Below are positions 29,301-37,425 of a stretch of 57,752 nucleotides of DNA, piece after piece. The notes under the pieces are model-generated. The model ran no database searches and was not told where the DNA came from. It worked only from the letters and a program-made list of their open reading frames with translations. The stretch is from an uncultured Saprospiraceae bacterium (GTDB taxonomy: Bacteria; Bacteroidota; Bacteroidia; Chitinophagales; Saprospiraceae). The stretch is from positions 1-57,752 of the forward strand of contig CALIHL010000112.1 in assembly GCA_938022935.1 (NCBI GenBank). Direction: 5' to 3'. The translations under genes were made by a program, and so were the position numbers. Position 1 is the first letter of the stretch. The number at the start of each line of letters is the position of its first letter.

Positions 29301-32300
29301 GCCGATTGTGCTGATCCTGATTGTATAGAGTTTGTCACCTGTAAGGAAAACACCTTGCTAGCTTGTAATGATTTAACAGATAATGACGGCGATGGACTTG
29401 TCGATTGTTATGATTCTGATTGTTTTGGATTTACACTTTGTTTTGAACGAGGTGATGATTGTAATGATGGTATAGACAATGATGGCGATGGCATGGTAGA
29501 CTGTGCAGATAGCAGTTGTGATGGTGCCGCTGCATGCTTAGAAAACTCTCCTTTTACATGTGTAGATGGAAGAGATAATGATGGCGATGGACTTGTCGAT
29601 TGTGCTGATCCAGAATGTCAAGCATTTATAGTTTGCGCGGAGTATAGCGATGCTGCATGTAAGGATGGCGAGGACAATGATTTTGATGGATTGATAGATT
29701 GTAAAGATCCAGATTGTAGAGGTCTTCTTCCAGACTATTGTTCTCCTTTTGAAAATACTGTTTTCAAATGTCAAGATGGTAGAGACAACGATGATGATGG
29801 TCTCTTAGATTGTGATGATCCAGACTGTCAGACAGCACAGTTGATAGACCTTATGGCAAATTTGGATAGAATCCTTGAAGTAACAAATGCTACTTGTAAC
29901 GGTGGAGATGATGGAATCATCAGATTCTACGGTATTGCAACTGACCCAAGTTTCCAGTATAGTATTGATGGAGGAATGAATTTTATATCTTCAACTCAGT
30001 TTACAGCTTTAGCACCGAGAGCATATGTTGTTGCAGTCAAGTCTGCTCTGGGTTGTATAGAGTTTATAGATATAAACTTAGAAAGAGATGGTTGCCCTGA
30101 GATATGCAATAATAACATTGATGATGATGGTGACGGCTTAGTAGATTGCCAAGATGATGGCTGTACAACAGTTGATCCTCATACGGTTAGCATAGTCAAT
30201 ATGATACCTTCAGAATGTCCTGATTATAACAACGGGTCATTTGAAGTGGCAGGTCTACCCAGTGATATGATGTACACTTTAGATGGTGTAAATTATCAAA
30301 ACTCACCTGTCTTTACAGGATTAGAAGCTTTATCATATAATCTGGGATATAAAGATGCTAATGGATGTTATCCAGGTGTTGTCGTAACAGTCGAAGGATC
30401 TCCTGATGCAGATGGCGATGGCGTCTGCGATGCTTTAGATACTTGTCCAGGCGAAGATGATTGGATCATAGGAACAGCATGTGACGATGGAGACCCTTGT
30501 ACGACCAATGATATCTACAGCACTGTTTGTGATTGTGCTGGCACAATGGAAGACAGCGATGGAGATGGTGTTTGTAACGCCATGGACCAATGTCCAACGG
30601 GAGATGACTCTTTGATTGGAACTGACTGTGATGATGGAGACCCTTGTACGATCAATGATATATATACAACTGACTGTAATTGCGCAGGTGTATATTCTGA
30701 TAGTGACGGAGATGGTATATGTGATGCAGAAGATAACTGTCCAAGTGGAGATGATACATTGATAGGAACGGCATGTGATGATGGCAATGCATGTACGATC
30801 AATGATGTTTATACTGTTGCTTGTAACTGCGAAGGAGTTTTTCAAGATAGTGATGGAGATGGGATATGCGATGCAGAAGATAATTGTTCAAGTGGAGACG
30901 ATAGTTTGATCGGCACTTCATGTGATGACGGAGATCCATGTACTGTTGATGACGTGTACAATACAGCTTGTAATTGTGAAGGAGTATTTCAAGATTCGGA
31001 TTCTGATGGTGTTTGCGATGCGGAGGATCTATGTCCAGATCAAGGTTTAGCAATTGGTACACTATGCGATGACAATAATCCAGATACAGAAGGTGATGTA
31101 ATAACTGCAGACTGTAATTGTATAGGCACACAAAGAATAAACAATTCAATAGCAGAAGTATGTAATGATGGTGTAGACAATGACATGGACGGACTTGTGG
31201 ACTGTGAAGACTCAGATTGTCAAAATTCTCTCATTGTTGAGTTTAGCATTGTTCCAACAAGTTGTGATGTGCCAACAGGCAGTATAGAATTATTGAGTCC
31301 AGTTTTAGATAACTTTTCTTTCATATCTGAACTAACATCTGGCACTACTTATCCAATAGAATATGATTCATTATCAGTTGGGGAGTATGAGCTTTATGCA
31401 TTTAAAAATTGTGACACTACGATTCAGAGATTCACAGTTGAAGAAATTGAAAACTGCAATAGCCAAAGCGTCTGCGATGAACCACATCCTGACTATGCAA
31501 CGCTTATGAATATTTATACAAGTACTAATGGAGAGAGCTGGACAGATAGAGATGGGTGGAGTGAAGGTGCTAATGGAGTGTCATGTGATCCTTGTAATTG
31601 GAATGGTTCTACATGGTTTGGGATTGATTGTTCTGATGGAAGAGTATCAGCTATCAATCTTAGAGGGATAAACTTAAGCGGAAGTATTCCTGAATCAATA
31701 TCGCAATTATCAGAGTTGAAAATATTAAGAATGGATGACAACTCAATAGGTGGTGTTATTCCCAATAGTATTTCTCAACTTACTAAACTGACGGACTTAG
31801 CCCTCTTCAATAATAATTTAGAAGGGTCAATACCTGTTGGGATTTCTCAATTGTCTAACTTGAAAAACTTTGCAATACAAAACAATGCTTTAGTTGGTGA
31901 GATTCCAGCCGAATTAGGCTTACTAACTCTGCAAAACGGAGCCTTCCAACTTCATGGGAATCAGCTTAGCGGAACTATTCCCCCTGAGCTTGGCAATTTA
32001 AGTTCTCAAAATCTTACATTATCTAATAACAACTTAACAGGAGAAATTCCTGAGGAGTTATTTAATAATCAAAACTTAAAAAGAGTAGACTTTAATGACA
32101 ATAATCTTGAAGGACAAATACCATCATCTTTAGGTGATTTGACAAGGCTAGAGTTTGCACATTTCCATAACAATAACCTGAGCGGCTGCTTTGATCAAAA
32201 TTTATGGTCACTATGTGAGATGGGTCAATCCCCAAGTAATGCACAAAGAGGATATAATTTCTTGGGTAATGATCTACTACCATGGTCTGGAGACTTCAGT

Positions 32301-34259
32301 CAATTTTGTGCTGAAGAGAATCAAGTCGGTGCAAGTTGCGATGATGGAGATAGTACAACTTCAAATGATGAAATTGCAGAAAATTGCTCTTGCATTGGTG
32401 CTGCTGATAATTCCGGACAAATTGAAATTTGCAACAACGGCATAGACGATGATGGTGATGGCATGGTAGATTGTGAAGATGGGGATTGCTGCGATGAGTC
32501 AAATTGTGAAAGAGAGGTTTTTGACTATGAAATAACAAATAGCGAATGCAATACTAATACTGGTAAAGTAAGGATAGTCAATCCAGATTCAATGGTGCAT
32601 TATTTTATAATACCTACAAATATGCCGGACTCCCTAGGATCCTATGATATATCTACTGACACTTTACCTATAGGGGATTATATTTTAATAGCTAGAGGTG
32701 TTTGCGATACAATGGAATTATCGTTTACTATTGAATATTTTGCAGATTGTGACACTACAGAAATTTGTAATAATAATATTGATGATGATGGAGATGGCTT
32801 GATAGATTGTGAAGATGGGGATTGTTCTTTAAGTAATGTTCCCGTTGAAGTAATGGATTCTTTCTGTGGAGAATCTAATGGCTTTATTAGAATTATCGAT
32901 TACGACTCGACATTACAATATTCCCTCCAAACAGATAGCTCATCGCTTATAGACACGGTAATAATTATAAACGCTCCTGATGGATTTTTAGACAGTATTC
33001 CTGTAGGGAGTTATACATTATTTACTTCCAATAATTGTAATACCACAATTATAGAAAATATTGTTATTGAAGAAATAGTATGTAAAGAAAACTGTAATAA
33101 CGGAATTGACGATGATGGAGATGGCTTGATAGATTGTGAGGATGGCGATTGTAGTGGTGAGTGTGAAGCTTTTCCTGCTGCTGAAATCTGCAACAATGGC
33201 ATAGACGATGATGGAGATGGTATGGTTGATTGTGAAGATGGAGATTGTATGAACGATGAAATAGTAGATGTCAAAATTACAAACATCATCAACGAAACTT
33301 GTGATCAGAGCAATGGCTCGTTCACAGGATCAGGCTTTCCATTTGGTACAACATGGAGCATTGATGGTATCAACTATCAAGAAGATTCGATTTTCACTAA
33401 TCTCGATTCTGGATCTTATGTCGTTACATATAGAGATGCGGATGGGTGTTATGAAGGACCTACCGTAGATATTGATTTAGAATGTGAAAGTGCAGGAGCA
33501 ACAGCTCAATCTTCAGCTCTTAACATTACAGTTATGCTTCAAGGCGCTTGTTCGCCAGAAGGTGGCCCGATGAGCACTGAACTCAATGATGGAGGTTATC
33601 TACCTGGACAACAACCTGCAACTTACTTTGGTGTAGCAACTCCAGCAGGTCAGCCATTTAACCAAGCGCCTTGGTTCTATGAAGGATCAGAAGGAAGCAA
33701 TGATAAGTCTAATGGGAAGTCCAACGAAGACTTATACGAACCTACAGTTGTAGATTGGGTATTGGTAAGTCTTAGAGATGGAGCTAAAAAATCTGATGAA
33801 GTATGGAGAGCTGCCGGGCTGCTTCACAACGATGGATATATAGAGTTCCAAGTAGATAGTGATCCTTTGCCTAAGGCCATCTTGGAGGGATATTATGTCG
33901 TTATAGAGCATCGTAATCATTTACCTGTTATGTCAGCAGATAGAATCTTGGTCATTGACGGCCAGATGAGCTACGACTTCACTAAGCAGAACTCTTTCAA
34001 ATCTTTACTCGGTGTAGGCCAGATCCAAGATGCATATGGCCAATATATGATGATCGCAGGCAATGGCGAACTCGTGATAGAGCTATCCTCAGACATAGAT
34101 ATCAATACCAGAGACTTAACGCTTTGGATACAAAACAATGGAGCCAATAGTAGTTACTTCTTAGAAGACTATGATATGAACGGTGATATCAATATTAAAG
34201 ACCGTATCATGTGGGAGAAAAATAACGGTTTATTTACTACGCTTGAAACGAAAGAATAG
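26376..34259 (+). CDS. Giant secreted VWA / PKD-like / MopE / TSP3 / LRR adhesin-like protein
   Basis: The 2627-residue product starts with MIKKIVLAIASFLLLGHQAVQA, a signal peptide; a GTG at 26337 would add 13 residues. Two von Willebrand A domains (about 27-254 and 510-738) both keep the MIDAS start DNSGSID. Three PKD/Ig-like modules follow the first and one the second. Twelve MopE-type metal-binding motifs (CNDGIDNDGDGMVDCADSSC and relatives) come next: six in a row (963-1151), then six interleaved with SprB-like Ig modules. A thrombospondin-3-like block (1344-1585) and plant-type leucine-rich repeats (about 1753-1944) lie between them. The C-terminus has a VVIEHRNHLPVMSADR region and a dockerin-like MNGDINIKD end but no type A T9SS tail. 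It is probably a calcium-stiffened surface adhesin; the ligand is unknown. Confidence 0.88.
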   Translation: MIKKIVLAIASFLLLGHQAVQAQCVNDTIFTDVLYLIDNSGSIDDSEFVSFSNIITTSIADLRANCSDAQVAVAHYGGFEGKGTAIEYPFSTDTPIPSVSRQFCLARNASDNCTDGGGDDLNFAIGNILDSLQSGALTHDTSNNLSLVIFTDAFGFETDCRFPFCSLILPTTNIDILKSQYGVDVTVVGMSAQAEETALALYSSPGGTYNGGLYAPACPTSFDGCTLPRKYVEVEFNSDPDALAAIVTSFVSCSIIINTGLVAEAGADQSICSDLSQSATLTAVGDMGTAPYNYSWSNGSTTSSITVSPTDTTTYFVTISDANTCIATDSVTVYAAPCCDNLMANAGLDTTICNQAGSSASLMASASGSGTMFSYTWDNGLGSGATQSVSPTTTTTYTVTAIDNIGCTDTDQVTVTVEACCTGFSVSAGADRTICGDLGESTTLSASITGGVGPFLTVWNNGIGVENNPIVSPTTTTTYTVTITDANGCMTTDQVTIGVDMCGPDCEPDTTFTDVIFLIDNSGSIDDNEFAQFENIIVASLAGIRNSCNASRRSVVHYGGSNGTSTLVEYAFGQVPEITNINRQYCTDRNSSNICVGGGGDDLNNAIGDIMAFLEDGSLNRDPKNNLGLVILTDAFGFGSNCQQPNCSLILPTTNIDAMKANYDMDVSVVGVSSQAEEVLLGIYASPGGTFNGQLFQAECASSFDGCQLPRKYVQIEFDTPPQQVADMITDFVSCEVEITPALVVDAGEDQMICNNFGESATLTATVSFGTAPFIYEWNQGLGTMQSVTVTPTVATEYIVTVTDANTCTQMDTVVVSPQMCFECTADAGDPLPPTEVCIKDGQAFLPTESNTGTIIPMGFEEVFFLTNADLKIVDYSIGFRNFIVSEPGLYRIHTLIAEVSNPLSEDYFDLNIIRPGTSDLFVIVNCIENHDICADFDFPGRVIQVLGENDMMCMEMENSISLCWDGVDNDGDGLADCADPDCIEFVTCKENTLLACNDLTDNDGDGLVDCYDSDCFGFTLCFERGDDCNDGIDNDGDGMVDCADSSCDGAAACLENSPFTCVDGRDNDGDGLVDCADPECQAFIVCAEYSDAACKDGEDNDFDGLIDCKDPDCRGLLPDYCSPFENTVFKCQDGRDNDDDGLLDCDDPDCQTAQLIDLMANLDRILEVTNATCNGGDDGIIRFYGIATDPSFQYSIDGGMNFISSTQFTALAPRAYVVAVKSALGCIEFIDINLERDGCPEICNNNIDDDGDGLVDCQDDGCTTVDPHTVSIVNMIPSECPDYNNGSFEVAGLPSDMMYTLDGVNYQNSPVFTGLEALSYNLGYKDANGCYPGVVVTVEGSPDADGDGVCDALDTCPGEDDWIIGTACDDGDPCTTNDIYSTVCDCAGTMEDSDGDGVCNAMDQCPTGDDSLIGTDCDDGDPCTINDIYTTDCNCAGVYSDSDGDGICDAEDNCPSGDDTLIGTACDDGNACTINDVYTVACNCEGVFQDSDGDGICDAEDNCSSGDDSLIGTSCDDGDPCTVDDVYNTACNCEGVFQDSDSDGVCDAEDLCPDQGLAIGTLCDDNNPDTEGDVITADCNCIGTQRINNSIAEVCNDGVDNDMDGLVDCEDSDCQNSLIVEFSIVPTSCDVPTGSIELLSPVLDNFSFISELTSGTTYPIEYDSLSVGEYELYAFKNCDTTIQRFTVEEIENCNSQSVCDEPHPDYATLMNIYTSTNGESWTDRDGWSEGANGVSCDPCNWNGSTWFGIDCSDGRVSAINLRGINLSGSIPESISQLSELKILRMDDNSIGGVIPNSISQLTKLTDLALFNNNLEGSIPVGISQLSNLKNFAIQNNALVGEIPAELGLLTLQNGAFQLHGNQLSGTIPPELGNLSSQNLTLSNNNLTGEIPEELFNNQNLKRVDFNDNNLEGQIPSSLGDLTRLEFAHFHNNNLSGCFDQNLWSLCEMGQSPSNAQRGYNFLGNDLLPWSGDFSQFCAEENQVGASCDDGDSTTSNDEIAENCSCIGAADNSGQIEICNNGIDDDGDGMVDCEDGDCCDESNCEREVFDYEITNSECNTNTGKVRIVNPDSMVHYFIIPTNMPDSLGSYDISTDTLPIGDYILIARGVCDTMELSFTIEYFADCDTTEICNNNIDDDGDGLIDCEDGDCSLSNVPVEVMDSFCGESNGFIRIIDYDSTLQYSLQTDSSSLIDTVIIINAPDGFLDSIPVGSYTLFTSNNCNTTIIENIVIEEIVCKENCNNGIDDDGDGLIDCEDGDCSGECEAFPAAEICNNGIDDDGDGMVDCEDGDCMNDEIVDVKITNIINETCDQSNGSFTGSGFPFGTTWSIDGINYQEDSIFTNLDSGSYVVTYRDADGCYEGPTVDIDLECESAGATAQSSALNITVMLQGACSPEGGPMSTELNDGGYLPGQQPATYFGVATPAGQPFNQAPWFYEGSEGSNDKSNGKSNEDLYEPTVVDWVLVSLRDGAKKSDEVWRAAGLLHNDGYIEFQVDSDPLPKAILEGYYVVIEHRNHLPVMSADRILVIDGQMSYDFTKQNSFKSLLGVGQIQDAYGQYMMIAGNGELVIELSSDIDINTRDLTLWIQNNGANSSYFLEDYDMNGDINIKDRIMWEKNNGLFTTLETKE
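29262..29828 (+). repeat. Six tandem MopE-type coding repeats
   Basis: Six units of about 30 codons share the pattern C-x-D-G-x-D-N-D-G-D-G-L-x-D-C-x-D-x-D-C (unit cores begin CWDGVDND, CNDLTDND, CNDGIDND, CVDGRDND, CKDGEDND, CQDGRDND). The Asp/Asn-rich loop suits calcium or another divalent metal and the three cysteines may form disulfides. Six more single copies follow to 33249. Confidence 0.85.
30405..31130 (+). repeat. Five thrombospondin type 3-like coding repeats
   Basis: Five units of about 48 codons follow DSDGDGVCNAMDQCPTGDD, then LIGTDCDDGDPCTINDIYTT and a CNCAG end. DxDxDG loops bind calcium in thrombospondin. The DNA copies remain similar (for example, repeated gatgatggagacccttgtac-type segments), so this block is prone to slippage and to assembly error. 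Confidence 0.85.
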
Positions 34260-34310
34260 CGGACAGAATAAACTTTAGTTTAGCCGAAAGGTTACTGATA
34301 TAAGCAATAC

Positions 34311-34346
34311 TTACCGATGGATTGAAGTCTATCAATCCATCGGTAA
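34311..34346 (+). promoter_or_regulatory. Perfect 15-bp hairpin before the polyprenyl synthase start
   Basis: TTACCGATGGATTGA (34311-34325) and its exact reverse complement TCAATCCATCGGTAA (34332-34346) flank a 6-nt loop, AGTCTA. The structure ends 11 bases before ATG 34358 and begins 52 bases after the giant gene stop. No T-run follows on the plus strand, so it is not a standard terminator. It may control translation of the prenyl synthase, stabilise an RNA end, or bind a dimeric protein. Confidence 0.8.
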
Positions 34347-34357
34347 TAAACAAACAA

Positions 34358-35329
34358 ATGTCTTCATTAAAGGAGTTACAGCATCCCATCAAAGAAGAAC
34401 TTCGAGAGTTTGAACAGCACTTTGGGGCTTCTATGAATTCTTCGGTTCCACTGCTTAATAGAATCACTCATTATATAGTCAAGAGAAAAGGAAAGCAAGT
34501 CAGACCGATGCTAGTGTTTCTAAGTGCAAAGTCACTTGGGACCATCAGAACAGAGACACATGTTGCTGCTTCCTTAATTGAACTTCTTCATACAGCTTCA
34601 CTTATCCATGATGATGTCGTTGACGACTCACATAAAAGACGTAACGTTTTTTCTATCAATGCAATCTGGAAAAACAAAATAGCGGTCTTAGTAGGGGACT
34701 TCTTTTACGCTAAGGGCTTTCTGTTAGCCTTGAAGCACGAGCAGTACGACATGCTACAGATCATCTCAGAAGCAGTAAGTGAGATGAGCGAGGGTGAGCT
34801 TACGCAAATGGATAAAGCTCGGAAGCTAGACATCACAGAAGATGTGTATTATGATATAATAAGAAGGAAGACAGCCTCCATGCTCGCTGCATCATGTGCT
34901 GCCGGAGCAGCAAGTGTAACAAAGGACAAAGATTTGATTGCCAATATGAAAGCTTTTGGTATGTCAGCAGGCATGGCGTATCAGATCAAAGATGATTTGT
35001 TTGATTATGGTTATGCTAATGTTGGAAAACCCACAGGCAATGATATCAAAGAAAAAAAGTTGACACTTCCATTGATCCATGCATTAAACCAGACGGATCA
35101 ATCTGAATGCAAGCACATCTTAAAACTGATTAAAAAGCATAGCGAAAAGAGAAGTACGAGAACCGCAGTTTTTGATATAGTCAAGAGACACAATGGTATA
35201 GAATATGCAGCTGAAAAAATGCACTTCTACCGAGATGAGGCACATCAAATCTTGAAAAACATCCCGTCAAGCGAAAGCCAGCTTGCATTGGCTAACTTGA
35301 TTGATTTTATGACTACAAGAAAGGCCTAA
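34358..35329 (+). CDS. Polyprenyl (probably octaprenyl-type) diphosphate synthase
   Basis: The enzyme extends isoprenyl diphosphate chains for quinones or lipid carriers. The first Asp-rich motif is DDVVDDSHKRRN, and the second is QIKDDLFDYG, each binding Mg-diphosphate. GKQVRPML near the N-terminus is the other family motif. The 323-residue length and sequence suggest a long-chain trans synthase serving menaquinone rather than FPP synthase, but chain length cannot be read safely. ATG 34358 fits the usual N-terminus; a TTG at 34322 would start inside the hairpin. It is convergent with murA (3-bp gap). Confidence 0.9.
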   Translation: MSSLKELQHPIKEELREFEQHFGASMNSSVPLLNRITHYIVKRKGKQVRPMLVFLSAKSLGTIRTETHVAASLIELLHTASLIHDDVVDDSHKRRNVFSINAIWKNKIAVLVGDFFYAKGFLLALKHEQYDMLQIISEAVSEMSEGELTQMDKARKLDITEDVYYDIIRRKTASMLAASCAAGAASVTKDKDLIANMKAFGMSAGMAYQIKDDLFDYGYANVGKPTGNDIKEKKLTLPLIHALNQTDQSECKHILKLIKKHSEKRSTRTAVFDIVKRHNGIEYAAEKMHFYRDEAHQILKNIPSSESQLALANLIDFMTTRKA

Positions 35330-35332
35330 CCT

Positions 35333-36652
35333 TTATAGATTGGCTCTTTCGATCTCAGCACCCAATACATTCAGTCTTTCATCAATTCTTTCGTAACCTC
35401 TATCTATCTGTTGGATGTTATGGATGATGCTCGTCCCTTCCGCTGATAAAGCAGCGATCAGAAGTGATACACCAGCTCTGATGTCAGGAGATGTCATCTC
35501 AATCGCACGAAGCTTTTGTTTTCGTTCCAGTCCAATAACAGTTGCCCTGTGCGGGTCACACAAGATGATCTGAGCGCCCATGTCGATTACTTTATCAACA
35601 AAGAACAGTCTACTCTCAAACATCTTTTGATGGATCAGCACACTACCTTTTGCTTGCGTACAAACAACGAGAATGATACTAATCAAATCAGGAGTGAATC
35701 CCGGCCATGGCGAATCATATATAGTGAGTATCGACCCGTCTATGAAGTTTTGGATTTCATATATCTCTTGCTCTGGTATGATAAGATTATCACCTGACCA
35801 TTTGAGTTCGATGCCAAGATTTTCAAATGTTCCTGGGATGATACCCAAGTCTGCTTTGCCAGCACCTGTGATGGTGAGTTCAGATTGAGTCATGGCTGCA
35901 AGTCCTATGAAACTGCCTATTTCTATAAAGTCAGGCATCACCTCATGATCTGTACCGCCTAGACTATCTACCCCAGTGATTACTAATCTATTGGACCCAA
36001 CACCTTCGATTAGAGCGCCCATGCGATTAAGCATCTTACAGAGTTGTTGTAAGTATGGTTCGCAAGCCGCGTTATATATCGTGGTCTCGCCAGGTGTTAA
36101 TGATGCAGCCATCACTATGTTAGCAGTTCCTGTGACTGATATCTCATCCATGAGGATATAACATCCTTTCATATCGGTGCCACTCAAGTAGTAGCTGTCC
36201 CGATCTTTGTCAAATTCGAACTTTGCACCCAATTTTTTGAAGCCATTGAGGTGCGTATCGATCCTTCTTCTTCCGATTTTATCACCTCCTGGTTTTGGCA
36301 TGTATGCACGACCAAATCTTGCTATCAATGGTCCTAATAACATAACGGAACCTCTGATGCGCTTTGCATTAGCTTGATATTCTTCACTCGCTAGATAGTC
36401 GAGATCTATATCCTTCGCTTCAAATGAATATGCATTTGGCCCCAGCTTTTCACAGACTACACCTAACCCTTTTACAAGTGCTATTAGCTTTCTGACATCA
36501 AGTATGTCGGGTACATTGGTTACTGTTACTTTCTGTTCTGTCAGCAAGACAGCAGATATGATCTGAAGTACTTCGTTTTTGGCACCTTGAGGTTGTATAG
36601 CACCTTTTAATTTAGCATTACCGCTTACGCGAAATGAATTAAACTCTCCCAT
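35333..36652 (-). CDS. murA: UDP-N-acetylglucosamine 1-carboxyvinyltransferase
   Basis: MurA adds enolpyruvate to UDP-GlcNAc, the first committed step of peptidoglycan synthesis, in the cytoplasm. IQPQGAKN carries the conserved Lys25. The active-site loop reads KPGGDKIGRRRID: Asp124 (codon at 36281-36283) replaces the usual catalytic Cys. Family knowledge says this change preserves activity but removes the cysteine attacked by fosfomycin. The length of 439 residues is normal. It is the last gene of the minus-strand block with glmS and DUF4290, so UDP-GlcNAc supply and use sit together. Confidence 0.96.
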   Translation of the reverse strand: MGEFNSFRVSGNAKLKGAIQPQGAKNEVLQIISAVLLTEQKVTVTNVPDILDVRKLIALVKGLGVVCEKLGPNAYSFEAKDIDLDYLASEEYQANAKRIRGSVMLLGPLIARFGRAYMPKPGGDKIGRRRIDTHLNGFKKLGAKFEFDKDRDSYYLSGTDMKGCYILMDEISVTGTANIVMAASLTPGETTIYNAACEPYLQQLCKMLNRMGALIEGVGSNRLVITGVDSLGGTDHEVMPDFIEIGSFIGLAAMTQSELTITGAGKADLGIIPGTFENLGIELKWSGDNLIIPEQEIYEIQNFIDGSILTIYDSPWPGFTPDLISIILVVCTQAKGSVLIHQKMFESRLFFVDKVIDMGAQIILCDPHRATVIGLERKQKLRAIEMTSPDIRAGVSLLIAALSAEGTSIIHNIQQIDRGYERIDERLNVLGAEIERANL

Positions 36653-36663
36653 AGATTATCTAG

Positions 36664-36701
36664 TTACTCAAGATGACCTTGAGTTTCAATTAATTGAGTA
36701 A
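36664..36701 (-). promoter_or_regulatory. Overlapping dyads in the murA leader
   Basis: ACTCAAG (36666-36672) can pair with CTTGAGT (36678-36684), while TTACTCAA (36664-36671) can instead pair with TTGAGTAA (36694-36701). The two partners exclude each other. The element lies in the 79-bp gap between DUF4290 and murA. Stems are short, so the evidence is modest. Confidence 0.35.
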
Positions 36702-36731
36702 TACTTAAACTTGGACTGGGTGGTGGTTATT

Positions 36732-37424
36732 TTATCTTCTCTTGTGACGACCATGATTACGGCCTCCTGATCGATGATTTGATCTATTGTTAGATCCTCT
36801 TCTACCATTGTTGTGTCTTCCTCCTCCCTTTCTTCTTTTAAACTGATTAGAAGAAGGCATCGGTGCAGTCACTATGATACTGTCATCCTCAGAGATCGTG
36901 ATCTGTCCTTCAGACATCGTATGAAGATCTTGCTTGATTACATCATCACTCACGAAGTGTTCGCGATTCCATGTACGATACGCAAGTTTCATGTATGCTG
37001 CTATAATCATGACAAACTCTTCGCGCTTCTCATCATCTTCCATCAACATTGCTTTCTCGACAAGCACTTGGACGTTCTTTCCGTAATGTCTAAACTTTCT
37101 AAGTGTAGGCGGATACTCGATGTCTATGGGTTTGATCTTGACATTCTCTTCTGTAGGAGTGTCCCCTGACGGTGGAGTCACATGTATATCGTAACCAGCT
37201 ATCTTAAATAAGTGATGCCACAGCTTGATCTTTATATCTGGGACGTTTTTGTCAGTAGGGTGCATCTGATGCATGAGGTCCACTATAGCCTCTGCATACT
37301 CTTGTCTCTTGATATAATCCTTCTCTTCTTTTATAGTAAGAATCATATTCTGAATATTTCTACCATACTCAGAGATAACTAGGTTATCCATCTGAGAGTT
37401 GTAAAGCATATTTTCTGTGCTCAT
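36732..37424 (-). CDS. DUF4290-family protein with basic Arg/Gly/Asn tail
   Basis: The 230-residue protein matches DUF4290, a Bacteroidota family commonly placed by murA. The first 180 residues are helical (MLYNSQMDNLVISEYGRNIQ, AEAIVDLMHQMHPTDKNVPD). The last 38 or so are very basic and rich in Arg, Gly, Asn and His (KRRKGGGRHNNGRRGSNNRS). Such a tail could bind RNA or another acidic polymer, but function is unknown. It starts one base after the glmS stop and is surely co-transcribed with it. Confidence 0.85.
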   Translation of the reverse strand: MSTENMLYNSQMDNLVISEYGRNIQNMILTIKEEKDYIKRQEYAEAIVDLMHQMHPTDKNVPDIKIKLWHHLFKIAGYDIHVTPPSGDTPTEENVKIKPIDIEYPPTLRKFRHYGKNVQVLVEKAMLMEDDEKREEFVMIIAAYMKLAYRTWNREHFVSDDVIKQDLHTMSEGQITISEDDSIIVTAPMPSSNQFKRRKGGGRHNNGRRGSNNRSNHRSGGRNHGRHKRR

Positions 37425-37425
37425 G

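Noticed and set aside
30435..31149. Long minus-strand frames opposite the repeat-rich giant gene
   Set aside because: They mirror the biased codons of the repeats (Asp/Gly/Cys codons read as Ile/Ser/His runs) and have no start context or known family.
29262..33249. CRISPR-like periodic repeats
   Set aside because: The periodicity follows codons in one open frame and encodes metal-binding motifs. Repeats vary at third positions and have no spacers of constant length.
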